The notes under the pieces: generated by a model
What the model saw: the letters and a program-made list of their open reading frames with translations, nothing else
What the model was told of the DNA's origin: nothing
Databases searched by the model: none
Shown here: one piece after another, positions 1-10,800 of the stretch
Position numbering within the stretch: the first letter of the stretch is position 1
Layout: each line of letters starts with the position of its first letter
Origin: Citreimonas sp042096055
Lineage (GTDB): Bacteria; Pseudomonadota; Alphaproteobacteria; Rhodobacterales; Rhodobacteraceae
NCBI RefSeq assembly: GCF_042096055.1
Contig: NZ_JBELMH010000005.1
Location: 16,689 to 80,688 of the forward strand
Direction of reading: 5' to 3'
Length of the DNA: 64,000 nucleotides
Position numbers and translations under genes: made by a program

Positions 1-236
1 TCTACAACACGCTCAAGGCGTTCTGCGAGGCCGGCCTCATGCAGGAGGTGACCGTCGACGGGTCGAAGAGTTACTTCGACACCAACATGCACGATCACCC
101 GCATTTCTTCTGGGAGGACGACGCCCGCCTGACCGACGCGCCGTCCGAAGAGCTCGAGATCGCGCGCCTGCCGCGTACGCCCGAAGGCGCCGAGATCACG
201 TCCGTCGACGTGGTGATCCGCCTGCGCCGCACGTAA
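1..236 (+). CDS. irr: Fur-family iron response regulator Irr, 3' part
   Basis: The open frame enters from the left edge (codons from base 3) and ends at TAA 234-236, giving about 77 C-terminal residues. It begins YNTLKAF, the end of a Fur winged-helix domain, and contains HDHPHFF, the His-rich HxH segment that in rhizobial and rhodobacterial Irr takes part in haem or metal sensing. Irr represses or activates iron and haem genes according to haem status. The N-terminal half lies outside the window. Family assignment is from recognisable sequence; Fur itself is less likely because the Cys-rich Fur tail is absent. Confidence 0.8.
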   Translation, partial: YNTLKAFCEAGLMQEVTVDGSKSYFDTNMHDHPHFFWEDDARLTDAPSEELEIARLPRTPEGAEITSVDVVIRLRRT

Positions 237-374
237 AGCACAGCTCGGCACCACCCTTTCACGTGACCGCGCGTCGCGCGGAACCTTGCCGATCCGCGGG
301 AACGTGACCGGGCGGGCACAAAAAGGTGTGCCGAAACCGTGGCGGTTTTGCACGCGGTGTCCTACCGTTAACGG

Positions 375-2219
375 ATGATGAACCCGCTTTTCCGTTTCCG
401 CCGGATTCGGGGCGCCGCCCCGCTAGTCGCACTCCTCGCCGCCGCCAGTCCGATGCCGGCCGCCGCGTTCGAGCAGGTCGTCCTGCGATTGCCACGCGCC
501 GACGAGCTTCCCGAGTTGCGCACCAGCCTCGTCGACGCGCTGCTTCTGGGCACCCTGCCCGACGAGGCGCGCACGGACGGGGACGAGGTTCTGGCCGCGG
601 CGCAGGCCGATTACGCCCGCCTGCTCGAGGCGCTGTACGCCCAGGGCTTCTACGGCGCGTCGGTCAGGATCCTGCTGGACGGGCGTGAGGCCGCGACCAT
701 CGCGCCGCTGAACGCGCCGGACACCGTGGACAGCGTGCAGGTCATCGTCGAGCCGGGCGCGCGCTTCGATCTGGGCGTGACCGACATCGCGCCGCGCCCG
801 CCCACCGCCGAGCCGTTCGAGGATTTCCGCACCGGCGCGCCGGCGCTGGCCACCACCGTGCGCGACGCCGCGCAGTCGACCGTGGAAGGCTGGGAGGAGC
901 TGGGTTTCGCCAAGGCGCAGGTTACCGATCAGGACATCATCGCCCGTCACGAACGCAACCGCCTCGACGTGATCGTCCGGGTAGCGCCCGGGCCGCGCCT
1001 GCGGTTCGGCGACGTCACGGTCGGCGGCCAGAGCGCCGTGCGCGCGCCGCGCGTGCGCCAGATCGCCGGCATTCCGCGCGGCGAGACGTTCTCTCCGGAC
1101 GCGGTCGAGCGCGCCGCCGACCGCCTGCGCAGCACCGGCACCTTCCGCAGCGCCACGATCACCGAGGCCGAAGAGCCAAACGCCGACGGCACGCTGGACT
1201 TCACCATCGACGTGATCGACCGCGAGCCGCGCCGCATCGGTGCCGGCGCCGAAATCTCGAGCCTGCAGGGCCTCACGCTGACCGGCTTCTGGTTGCACCG
1301 CAACATCCTCGGCGGGGCCGAGCGCCTGCGGATCGAGGGCGAGGCCGCGCAGCTAGGCGGCACCTCGGGCGGGCCGGACTACTCGCTGTCCGCGCGCTTC
1401 GAGAAGCCCGCCGTCTACGGCCCCGACACGCGCTTCTTCGCGCTTGCCGCGATCGAATACACCGACGAGCCCGACTACATCGACCAAACCGTGCGCCTGG
1501 AGCTGGGGGCCACGCGCGAGTTCTCGGACGCCCTGACGGGATCGCTGGGCATCGCGCTGCGCAATTCGCGCATCACCGATCGGTTCCTGCCGCGCGACGC
1601 CGACGGCGACTACCCCGAGCGCGAGTTCACCCTGCTCAGCTTCCCCACCTCGCTGGAATGGGACCTGCGCGACAGCGCGCTGAACGCGACCGAGGGCTAC
1701 TTCCTGCGCGCCGAGGTCGAGCCCTTCGCCGTCGTCAGCGGCGACGGCGATTCCGGCGCGCGCACCGAACTGGACGCCCGCGCCTACTATTCGGTGGGCG
1801 AGAACGTCGTGCTGGCCGCGCGCGGGCAGCTGGGCGCGGTGGTCGGCCCCGACGCGCTCGATGCGCCGCCGGAATTCCTGTTCTACTCGGGCGGCGGCGG
1901 GACCGTGCGCGGCCAGCCGTTCCGCTCGCTCGACGCGGAATACGACGGCATCGACCTGGGCGGGCGCAGCTTTGCCGGCCTTTCGGGCGAGGTTCGCGTC
2001 GACGTGCGCGAGAACATCAGCGTCGTGGGCTTCTACGACGTGGGCTATGTCGGATCCGAGCCGTTCGGCTTCGACGACGGCGACTGGCATTCCGGCGCGG
2101 GCTTGGGCCTGCGCTACGACACCACGATCGGTCCGCTGCGGCTGGACGTGGCAGGCCCCGTCTCGGGCGGCACCGGCGAGGGCGTTCAGATCTACCTCGG
2201 GATCGGGCAGGCATTCTGA
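375..2219 (+). CDS. tamA: TamA, Omp85-family outer-membrane translocation/assembly module
   Basis: The 614-residue protein starts with a basic n-region and an Ala-rich hydrophobic stretch (signal peptide, about residues 1-31). POTRA-like periplasmic repeats follow to about residue 290, then an Omp85 beta-barrel that ends in Phe (GIGQAF), as outer-membrane barrels do. TamA works with TamB in the export of outer-membrane proteins and probably phospholipid transport. The TGA stop overlaps the tamB start by one base, so the two are translationally coupled. Tandem ATG codons lie at 375 and 378. Length and neighbour fit TamA rather than BamA, which is longer with five POTRA domains. Confidence 0.9.
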   Translation: MMNPLFRFRRIRGAAPLVALLAAASPMPAAAFEQVVLRLPRADELPELRTSLVDALLLGTLPDEARTDGDEVLAAAQADYARLLEALYAQGFYGASVRILLDGREAATIAPLNAPDTVDSVQVIVEPGARFDLGVTDIAPRPPTAEPFEDFRTGAPALATTVRDAAQSTVEGWEELGFAKAQVTDQDIIARHERNRLDVIVRVAPGPRLRFGDVTVGGQSAVRAPRVRQIAGIPRGETFSPDAVERAADRLRSTGTFRSATITEAEEPNADGTLDFTIDVIDREPRRIGAGAEISSLQGLTLTGFWLHRNILGGAERLRIEGEAAQLGGTSGGPDYSLSARFEKPAVYGPDTRFFALAAIEYTDEPDYIDQTVRLELGATREFSDALTGSLGIALRNSRITDRFLPRDADGDYPEREFTLLSFPTSLEWDLRDSALNATEGYFLRAEVEPFAVVSGDGDSGARTELDARAYYSVGENVVLAARGQLGAVVGPDALDAPPEFLFYSGGGGTVRGQPFRSLDAEYDGIDLGGRSFAGLSGEVRVDVRENISVVGFYDVGYVGSEPFGFDDGDWHSGAGLGLRYDTTIGPLRLDVAGPVSGGTGEGVQIYLGIGQAF

Positions 2220-5200
2220 TGCGATACATACTGGCATTCCTGCTGCTTCTGCCGATGGCGGCGGCGGCGCAGAACGACGATCGCGGCTTTATCCANNNNN
2301 NNNNNNNNNNNNNNNNNNNNNNNNNNNNNNNNNNNNNNNNNNNNNNNNNNNNNNNNNNNNNNNNNNNNNNNNNNNNNNNNNNNNNNNNNNNNNNNACGTG
2401 CCCGCGCCCGAGGCGTCAGGTCCGTTCACCCTGCCCGAGCTTCCGGTGGCGATCCGGCTGGCCGACCTCACCGTCGACCGGGCCGAGATCGGCGCGCCGG
2501 TTCTGGGCGAGGACGCGGCCTTTTCGCTTCAGGGCTCGGCCAATCTCGAAGGCGGCGAGGGCGAGGTCGACCTGGCGGTCGAGCGTCTGGACACGCCGGC
2601 CAGCCTACAGATCGCGGGCAGCTTCGAGAACGCCACGCGCCAGCTTGCGCTGAACCTTGAACTCAGCGAGCCGCAGGGCGGACTCGTAGCCCAGCGGATC
2701 GGCCTGCCCGAAGGGGACTCGCTGTCGTTGACCCTTGAAGGCGACGGCACGCTGGCGGATTTCGAGGCCGCGCTGAGCCTGCAGACCGGCGGAGAACCGC
2801 GCCTGACCGGCACGCTGGCGCTGCAGGAGACTGATGGCGGCGCGCAGGGCTTCGCCGTCGATATCGGCGGCGATCTCGCGCCGCTCCTGGCGCCGGAATA
2901 CCGCGACTTTTTGGGCGACCGGATCGCGCTGGTCGCGTCGGGCGCGCGGCTGCCGGACGGGGCGATCACGCTGGACACGCTGTCGGTGGACGCCGCCGCG
3001 CTGGACCTCGAGGGCAGCGCCCGTATCGGCGCCGACGGCTGGCCGGATCGTTTCGACCTCGACGCCGACATCACCCCGGCCGATGGCGAGGAGGACGTGC
3101 TTCTGCCGCTGGGCGGCCCGCAGATCCGCCTCGCCGAGGCGCAACTGACGGCGCAGTACGACCGGGCGGAATCCGACACGTGGCAACTCAGCGGCACGGT
3201 GCAGGATTTCGTGCGCGACAGCGTCGAGATCGGCCGTGTGACGCTGGACGGCACCGGGCGGATCGCGCCCGAGGCCGGCGGTGTGACGGGCACGCTCGAA
3301 CTGGATACGGACGCCTTGTCGTTGGGCGATGCCGAGCTCGATGCGGCGGTCGGCACGTCGCTGGCGGGCGAGCTGTCCTTCGACTGGCAGCCCGGCCAGC
3401 CGCTGACGATCACCGGCATCGACCTGGGCGGGAGCGATTACGGCGTCACCGGCGCGGTCACGGTCAACGGGCTCGAGGATCAGCTGGGCGTTCGCGTCGC
3501 GCCGAACCTGGTGGTCAACGCCGACCGGCTGGCGCGCTTCGCGCCGCTGGTCGACCTCGACCTTGCGGGTGCGGCCGAACTGGCGATCAACGGCAGCGTC
3601 ACGCCGCTGACCGGCGCGTTCGATCTGAACCTGCGCGGCACGACGCAGGACGTCTCGACCGGCATCGCGCAGCTCGACCCCCTGCTCGAGGGCACGGGCC
3701 TGGTCGAGGTGAACGCCGTGCGCAGCGAGACGGGCCTTCAGGTCGCGCCGCTTCGCGTGCAGACCGAGGCGGTCCGCCTCGAGGCGACGGGCCAGCTGGG
3801 CGGCGGCAATGGCGACCTGTCACTGAACGCGCGGCTGACCGAGACGGGCGACGTGATCCCCGGCCTGACCGGCGTGACCACCCTGACCGCGCAGGCGGTA
3901 CAGCAGCCGTCGGGTTGGGACGTGTCGGTCAGTGGCGACGCGCCGGGCCAGACGATCCTGCGCTACGACGGCACGGTCGAGCCCGACACGCCGGACGGGC
4001 TGTTCCTGTCCGGCACCATCGAGGCCGCGATCGGCGAGCTTTCCGCCTACTCGCAGATCGCCGACCGGCCGCTTTCGGGCGCGATCTCGCTGACCGCGAC
4101 GGGCAACGCCACGCCCACGGCGCCCAGCTTCGACATCGTGGCCGAGGCCGTATCGACGGACCTCGAAGTCGGGATCGAGGCGGCCGACCGCCTGCTGCAG
4201 GGTCGCACGGAAATCGCGCTGGACGCCGCGCTGACGGCCGACGGCACGCTGATCATCGACGCGCTCGACCTCGATGGCACCAACCTGTCCGGCAGCATCG
4301 ACGGGCGCATCGCCGACTCCGGCGGCGCGGTCGACATGGACCTGCGGCTGGCCGATATCGGCGTCGTCGCACCGCAGCTGTCCGGTCCCGCCACACTGCG
4401 CGGCACCGCGCAAAGCGACGGTGGCCCCTGGACCGTGGACATCGACGCCGGCGGGCCGGGGGGCATCGCCGCGACGATCGACGGAACGATCGATCCCGAA
4501 ACGCCGCAGGGGCCGCGCTTCAACGGCACGATCGACGCCAATGTCGATCAGCTCTCGGCATTCTCGCAGATCGCCGGCCGGTCGCTGGGCGGATCGGTGT
4601 CGCTGAACCTGGCCGGCACGGTGACGCCGCAGGCGCCGACCTTCGATCTCGAGGGCGAGCTGGTCACGAACAACCTGGCCGTGGGCATCGCCGAGGCGGA
4701 CCAGCTTCTGCGCGGTCGGACCGCGATCGCGCTGGACGCTGCCCTGACCGAGGACGGGCTTCTGGCGATCGACACGCTGCGCGTGGACGGCCAGCAGATC
4801 ACGGCTTCGGTCGACGGCCAGGTCAGCCAGACCTCGGCGAACCTGGACATCGACGCGCGGCTGGCGAACCTCGGCGTGCTGGTGCCGCAATTCCCCGGCG
4901 CGTTGACGGTCTCCGGGACCGCGCGCAGCGACGGCGGCCCCTTCCGGATCGACCTCGACGCCACCGGTCCCGGCGGGATCAGCGCCGCCGTGGACGGCAC
5001 CGTCGCGCGCGACGCGGGCCAGGTGAACTTGTCGGTGAACGGCACCGCGCCGCTGGCGCTGGCCAACCCGTTCATCGCACCGCGCACGCTGGAGGGCACC
5101 GCGCGGCTCGACCTCGCCATCAACGGTCCGCCGGCGCTGTCGTCGGTGTCGGGCACGGTCACCACCGCGGACGGGCAGCTTGCCCTGCCGACGTTGCGCC

Positions 5201-6470
5201 TTGCGCTCGAGAACATCGACGGNNNNNNNNNNNNNNNNNNNNNNNNNNNNNNNNNNNNNNNNNNNNNNNNNNNNNNNNNNNNNNNNNNNNNNNNNNNNNN
5301 NNNNNNNNNNNNNNNNNNNNNNCGGACGGGCAGCTTGCCCTGCCGACGTTGCGCCTTGCGCTCGAGAACATCGACGGGACGGCCCGGCTGTCGGGCGCGA
5401 GCGCGACGGTGGACCTGACGTCGGACCTGTCGACCGGCGGCACGCTCAGCGTCCAGGGGCCGATCGACCTCAGCGCGCCATTCGTTGCCGACCTCGCGAT
5501 CCGTTTGCGCAGCGCGGAACTGCGCGACCCGCAGCTTTACGAGACCGAGGCCGACGCCCGCCTTACCCTGTCCGGCCCGCTGACCGGGCCGAACCGCGCG
5601 CGGATCGCCGGCACGGTGACCCTGGACGAAGCCGAGCTGCGCATTCCGCAGATCGGCCCGTCGTACGAGGTGCTGGAAGGCTTGCGCCACGTCGATCCGC
5701 CGGCGGACGTGCGGCGCACGCTGCAATTCGCCGGCCTGCGCCCGTCCGGTGAGGCTGAGCCGGCACCGGCCGTCGGCTTTCCCGTCGACCTCGTGATCAA
5801 CGCGCCCGACCGCATCTTCGTGCGCGGCCGGGGCCTCGATGCCGAGTTGGGCGGCACGCTGCGCCTGACCGGAACCACGACCGATCTGGTGCCCGTGGGG
5901 CAGTTCGACCTGATCCGCGGCCGGCTGGACCTGCTGGGCCAGCGCCTGACGCTGGACGAAGGCTTCGTGGCCCTGCGCGGCAGCTTCGATCCGGTGATCA
6001 ACTTCGTCGCCCGCGCCGATGCCGACGGCACCGAGGTGCGCGTGGCGATCACCGGCATGGCGTCCTCGCCCGACCTGACCATCACGTCGAGCCCGGACCT
6101 GCCGCAGGACGAGGCGCTGGCGCTGCTGCTGTTCGGACGCGACGCGGGATCGCTGTCGGCGCTGCAGGCGCTGCAACTGGCCTCGGCCGTGCGCACCCTG
6201 TCGGGTCGTGGCGGGCTGGGGCTGACCGAGCAACTGCGCAGCGGGCTTGGCGTCGACGATTTCGACATCACGACGGACGCCGAGGGCAACGCCGAGGCCC
6301 GCGTAGGCGCCTACATCTCGGAGAATATCTATACCGACGTCACGGTCGGGTCGGACGGCGACAGCGCCATCTCGCTGAACCTGGACCTGACCGACAGCAT
6401 CACCGTGCGCGGCGGCACCGGGTCGGACGGCGATGCGTCGGTGGGCATCTTCTTCGAGCGGGATTACTGA
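2219..6470 (+). CDS. tamB: TamB, translocation and assembly module inner-membrane subunit (interrupted by two assembly gaps)
   Basis: Very long AsmA/DUF490-type protein made of repetitive beta-rich segments. It begins with a signal anchor (MRYILAFLLLLPMAAAAQ) and ends with the conserved TamB C-terminal domain (roughly the last 300 residues, rich in Gly/Asp/Leu, finishing FFERDY). It spans the periplasm and docks on TamA. The coding frame changes across each N-run only because the 100-N spacers are arbitrary. Deleting the duplicated 55 bases plus 100 Ns at the second gap (155 bases) restores one continuous frame. The first gap, just after residue 25, has no repeated flank and hides real coding sequence. 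The internal repeats near 4000-4700 and 4540-5100 are near-copies of one module. I infer a functional gene, not a pseudogene. Confidence 0.9.
2296..2395. other. Assembly gap (100 N) within tamB, true missing sequence
   Basis: A run of exactly 100 N. Unlike the other three gaps, the bases before and after it share no overlap. TamB sequence between the signal anchor and the repeat region is missing, and its real length is unknown. Confidence 0.95.
5168..5377. other. Assembly join: 55-bp duplicated flank around 100 N in tamB
   Basis: The 55 bases 5168-5222 recur exactly at 5323-5377 on either side of N 5223-5322. Collapsing one copy and the Ns restores the tamB frame, so the duplication is a contig-end overlap that was not merged. 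Confidence 0.95.
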
Positions 6471-6533
6471 CGCGGCCGGACGGGCCCGCCGGTTTCGGCG
6501 GTCCCAACCCACTGTGCATTACCCGCGTACCCC

Positions 6534-6559
6534 GGAACCGTACGGTGGGCCGCCCCGTT
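6534..6559 (+). promoter_or_regulatory. EcfG-type promoter upstream of RND pump
   Basis: GGAAC (6534-6538), 17-base spacer, CGTT (6556-6559). Exact match to the alphaproteobacterial GSR sigma consensus, about 90 bases upstream of the membrane-fusion protein start. Confidence 0.75.
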
Positions 6560-6648
6560 AACCGCCATTGACACTGAACCGCGCAGTTCACTTTATCGCG
6601 GCACCGAGGCACCCCATATCGGGCTCGGCCCCACCATTGGAGATCGTC

Positions 6649-7851
6649 ATGACGCAACCGGAAGGCTCGGCGCCTCAAACGCTGGATTTCGAGGCGGATC
6701 GCGGCGCCTCACGCTCGATCTGGATCGCGGGCGTGCTGGTTCTGGCGTTGGCGGGATGGATGGGCTCGGGCTTCATCTGGCCCGCCGAAGAGCCCGCGCC
6801 GATGCGCGCCGACCGTGAAGAGCCCGCGCCCATTCCCGTCGCGGTGCGCAGTTCCACCGCCGAGACGGTGACGCGCCTGTTCCAGGCCGAGGGTCAGGCC
6901 CTGCCCGACCGCGACTCGGTCCTGCGGGCCGAGGCGTCGGGCGAGATCGTCGAGGTCATGGTCGAGAAGGGTCAGGAGGTCGCCGAGGGCGCGCCCGTCG
7001 CCCGCGTGGAAAGCCAGTCGAGCCTGGCGAGCGTGACGCGCGCCGAAGAGGAACTGGCCCGCGCCCAGCGCGAGTTCGACAACGCCGAGGAACTGCTGGA
7101 GCGCGGCGTCGCCACCGCCGACCGCGTGGCCGCCGCGCGCGCCGACCTGGCCTCGGCCCGCGCCGACCTGACCGCGGCCGAGCAGGCGCTGGAGGACGCG
7201 ACCATCACCGCGCCCTTCGCCGGCCGGATCGAGCGGCTGGACATCGACACCGGCGAGTTCGTCTCGGCCGGGGCCGAGATCGGCCGCATCGTCGACAACC
7301 GTCCGCTGACGGTGACGATCCAGGTGCCGCAGCAATCGCTGACCCGCGTCACCGAAGGGCAGACGGCCGCCGTCGCTTTCATCACCGGCGAGACGCGCGA
7401 GGGTACCGTAACCTTCGTCGGCAGCTCGGCCTCCTCCGAGACGCGCACCTTCCTGGCCGAGATCGAGGTCCCGAACGAGGACGGCGCCATCCCCGCCGGC
7501 ATCTCGGCCGAGGTGCGCATCCCCACCGGGGAGGTGGTCGCGCATTTCGTGTCGCCGGCCACCGTTTCGTTGGATGCCGACGGTACGCTTGGCGTCAAGA
7601 CGGTCGACGAAGACGACACCGTACGCTTCCTGCCGATCGAGATCGAGCGCGCGCAACTCGACGGAGTGTGGGTCAGCGGGTTGCCCGAGACCGCGCAGTT
7701 GATCACCGTCGGCCAGGGTTTCGTCCGCGCCGGCGACCGCGTCGAGGCGCGCCCCGAACAGGATGCCACCGTCGATCCGGCCGCCGCCGAGGCCGGCGCC
7801 GATCCCGCGGCACAGGCTGCGGCGGCCGAAGCACCGGAGGTCACGGAATGA
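6649..7851 (+). CDS. RND efflux periplasmic adaptor (membrane fusion protein, HlyD/AcrA family)
   Basis: The 400-residue protein has an N-terminal membrane anchor (about residues 23-44). A lipoyl-like half-domain, an Ala/Glu/Arg-rich coiled-coil hairpin (about 125-175) and a second lipoyl half (FAGRIERLDI) follow, then beta-barrel domains. It bridges the inner-membrane RND pump to an outer-membrane channel. The ATG at 6649 is preceded by TGGAG and replaces the longer upstream frame, which would start before the promoter-proximal leader. It overlaps the pump gene by ATGA. No outer-membrane factor is adjacent, so it probably borrows a TolC-type channel. Substrate is unknown. The GSR-type promoter upstream suggests stress induction. 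Confidence 0.9.
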   Translation: MTQPEGSAPQTLDFEADRGASRSIWIAGVLVLALAGWMGSGFIWPAEEPAPMRADREEPAPIPVAVRSSTAETVTRLFQAEGQALPDRDSVLRAEASGEIVEVMVEKGQEVAEGAPVARVESQSSLASVTRAEEELARAQREFDNAEELLERGVATADRVAAARADLASARADLTAAEQALEDATITAPFAGRIERLDIDTGEFVSAGAEIGRIVDNRPLTVTIQVPQQSLTRVTEGQTAAVAFITGETREGTVTFVGSSASSETRTFLAEIEVPNEDGAIPAGISAEVRIPTGEVVAHFVSPATVSLDADGTLGVKTVDEDDTVRFLPIEIERAQLDGVWVSGLPETAQLITVGQGFVRAGDRVEARPEQDATVDPAAAEAGADPAAQAAAAEAPEVTE

Positions 7852-10800
7852 ACGGCTTGATCTCGGCCGCCTTCAGCCGCGCGCGCGTCGTGATGATGGC
7901 GCTGCTGATGCTGCTGTCGCTGGGCGCCTACGCGTACATCGCCATCCCCAAGGAAGCCAACCCCGAGATACCGCTGCCGCTGTTCTACGTGACCACCGGC
8001 CTCGACGGGATCAGCCCGGCCGACTCCGAGCGGCTGCTGATCTCGCCGCTCGAGACCGAGTTCGCCTCGATCGCCGGGCTGCAGGAAATGGAGGCGCATG
8101 CCTCGGAAGGCTTCGCCTCGGTGCAGCTGGAATTCGCGCCCGGCTCGGACACGGCCGAGGCGCTGGACAAGGTGCGCGCCGCCGCCGATCGCGCCGAGAA
8201 CGAGCTGCCCGACGACGCCTACGCGATCACCATCAACGAGATCAACACGGCGCTCTTCCCGATCATCACCGCGGTCCTGTCGGGCCCGGTGCCGGAACGC
8301 ACGCTCAACGACCTCGCCACCAGCGTGCAGGAAGAGCTCGAAGCGCTGAACGGCGTGCTCGAGGTCGAGATTGGCGGCAAGCGGACCGAGGCGGTCGAGG
8401 TGCTGATCGACCCGACGATCTTCCAGACTTACAACCTGACCTTTGACGAGCTGATCAGCCAGATCAGCCGGAACAACCGCCTGATCGCCGCCGGCGCGAT
8501 CGAGACCGGCGCCGGGCGCATCGTGCTCAAGGTGCCGGGGCTGATCGAGAACCTCGACGACGTGATGGCAATGCCCGTCAAGGTGCGCGGCGACACCGTC
8601 GTCACCTTCGCCGACGTGGCCACGATCCGCCGCACCTTCGAAGATCCGACCGGCTTTGCCCGCATCGACGGTCAGCCGGCACTGGCGCTCGAAGTCACGA
8701 AACGTTCGGGCGCGAATATCATCGAAACCGTTGCCGCGGTGAAGGAGCGGGTCGAGAGCCTGCGCGCCGACTGGCCCGACAGCGTTCAGGTCACCTGGCT
8801 GCAGGACCAGTCCGAACAGGTCGAGACGTTGCTGAGCGATCTCGAGGCGAACGTGCTGGCCGCCGTGATCCTGGTGATGATCGTGATCGTCTTCGCGCTC
8901 GGCCCACGCTCGGCCATCCTGGTCGGTCTGTCGATCCCCGGCGCCTTCCTGGCGGGCGTCATCGGCATCTGGGCAATGGGCTTCACGATGAACATCGTGG
9001 TGCTGTTCTCGCTGATCCTGGTGGTGGGCATGCTGGTCGACGGCGCGATCGTGACGACCGAACTGGCCGACCGCCGCCTGCAAGAGGGCGCGACCCCGCG
9101 CGAGGCGTACGAATACGCCGCCCAGCGCATGGCTTGGCCGATCATCGCGTCCACCGCCACCACGCTCTCGGTGTTCTTCCCTCTGCTGTTCTGGTCCGGC
9201 ATGGTCGGCGAGTTCATGAAGTTCCTGCCGATCACGGTGATCCTGACGCTGTTCGCGGCTCTGTTCATGGCGCTGATCTTCATCCCCGTGGCCGGCGGCA
9301 TCATCGGCCGGCGCACGCCGCAATCCGCACGCGCCAAGGCCGCGCTGCACGAGGTCGAATATGGCGATCCGCGCCGCCTCACCGGCGTCAGCGGCGCCTA
9401 TGTGCGCCTGCTGCACCGCGCCATCCTGCGCCCCGGCGCCACGCTACTGTTCGCGGTGGCGCTGCTGCTGGGGGCGTTCGGCCTGTACGGCCAGTTCGGC
9501 AAGGGCCTGACTTTCTTCCCCTCGGTCGAGCCCGAGTTCATGCAGGTGCAGATCCGCGCGCGCGACAACTTCTCGATCAACGAGCGCGACGACCTGGTGC
9601 GCGCGGTCGAAACCCGGCTGGCGGATTTCGAAGAGATCGAAAGCATCTACGCCCGTTCGATGATGAACGCGGGCCAGGGCGACGAGGAAACCATCGGCAC
9701 GCTGCAGCTCGACCTGATCGAGTGGGACGAACGGCGCCCGGCCGAGCAGATCGCGGGCGACATCCGTCAGGCGGTGTCGGACATCGCCGGCATCGACGTG
9801 CAGGTGCAGACCGAAAGCGGCGGGCCCAGCAGCGGCAAGCCGGTCAACCTGGAACTGACGGCCCGCAACCTCGAAGACCAGAATGCGACGGTCGAGACCG
9901 TACGCGAGATTATGGACCGGATCGGCGGCTTCACCGACGTCACCGACACGCGGCCCCTGCCGGGGGTCGAGGTCTCGATCCTCGTCGACCGGGCCGAGGC
10001 CGCGCGCTACGGCGCGGACGTCAGCCTTCTGGGGCAGGCGGTACAGCTGCTGACGCAGGGCATCACCGTGGCCGATTATCGCCCCGCCGACACCGACGAG
10101 CCGGTGGACATCCGCGTCCGCTTCCCGCGCGAGGAACGCTCGCTGGCGGAGCTGGGCAACCTGCGGGTGCCGACGACAGCAGGGCTGGTGCCGATCTCGA
10201 ACTTCGTGACGTTCGAGCCGACGCCGCGCACCGGCGTCATCCGCCGGATGGACCAGCGCCGCGTCGCTTTTGTCGAGGCCAACGTCGCCCCCGGCGTGCT
10301 GGTCAACGATCAGGTCGCCCGCCTGCAACAGGCGCTCGACAATGCCGACCTTCCGGACGGCGTCGACTACAGCTTTGCCGGCGAGGCGGAGGACCAGCAG
10401 GAAAGCATGATCTTCCTCGCGGGCGCCTTCATCGCGGCGATCGGGCTGATGTTCGTGATCCTGCTGGTGCAGTTCAACAACTTCTTCCAGGCCTTCGTGG
10501 TGATGAGTGCGATCCTGTTCTCCGTCGCCGGCGTGCTGCTGGGGCTTCTGGTCACCGGGCGGCCCTTCGGTGTCGTCATGGGCGGGATCGGGGTGATCGC
10601 GCTGGCAGGGATCGTGGTGAACAACAACATCGTCCTGATCGACACCTACAACGACCTGCGCCGCTCAGGGCAGATGCCGCTCGAGGCGGCGCTGCGCACC
10701 GGCGCGCAGCGTCTGCGGCCGGTGGTGCTGACCTCGCTGACGACGGCGCTGGGTCTGATGCCCATGGTGATCGGGCTGAACGTGAACTTCTTCACGCGCG

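Noticed and set aside
280..320. GGAAC at 280 and 299 as EcfG promoters of tamA
   Set aside because: No CGTT or GGTT at 16-17 bases; the nearest candidate is CGTG at 18.
423..1298. Long minus-strand open frame opposite tamA
   Set aside because: High-GC shadow of the tamA frame with Arg/Gly/Ala-biased composition and no family resemblance.
2219..6470. Two apparent frameshifts in tamB
   Set aside because: Both coincide with 100-N spacers; the second disappears when the 55-base duplicate is collapsed.
6972..9416. 814-codon minus-strand frame opposite the RND genes
   Set aside because: His/Arg/Gln-rich shadow of the pump coding sequence; no start signal and no recognisable domain.
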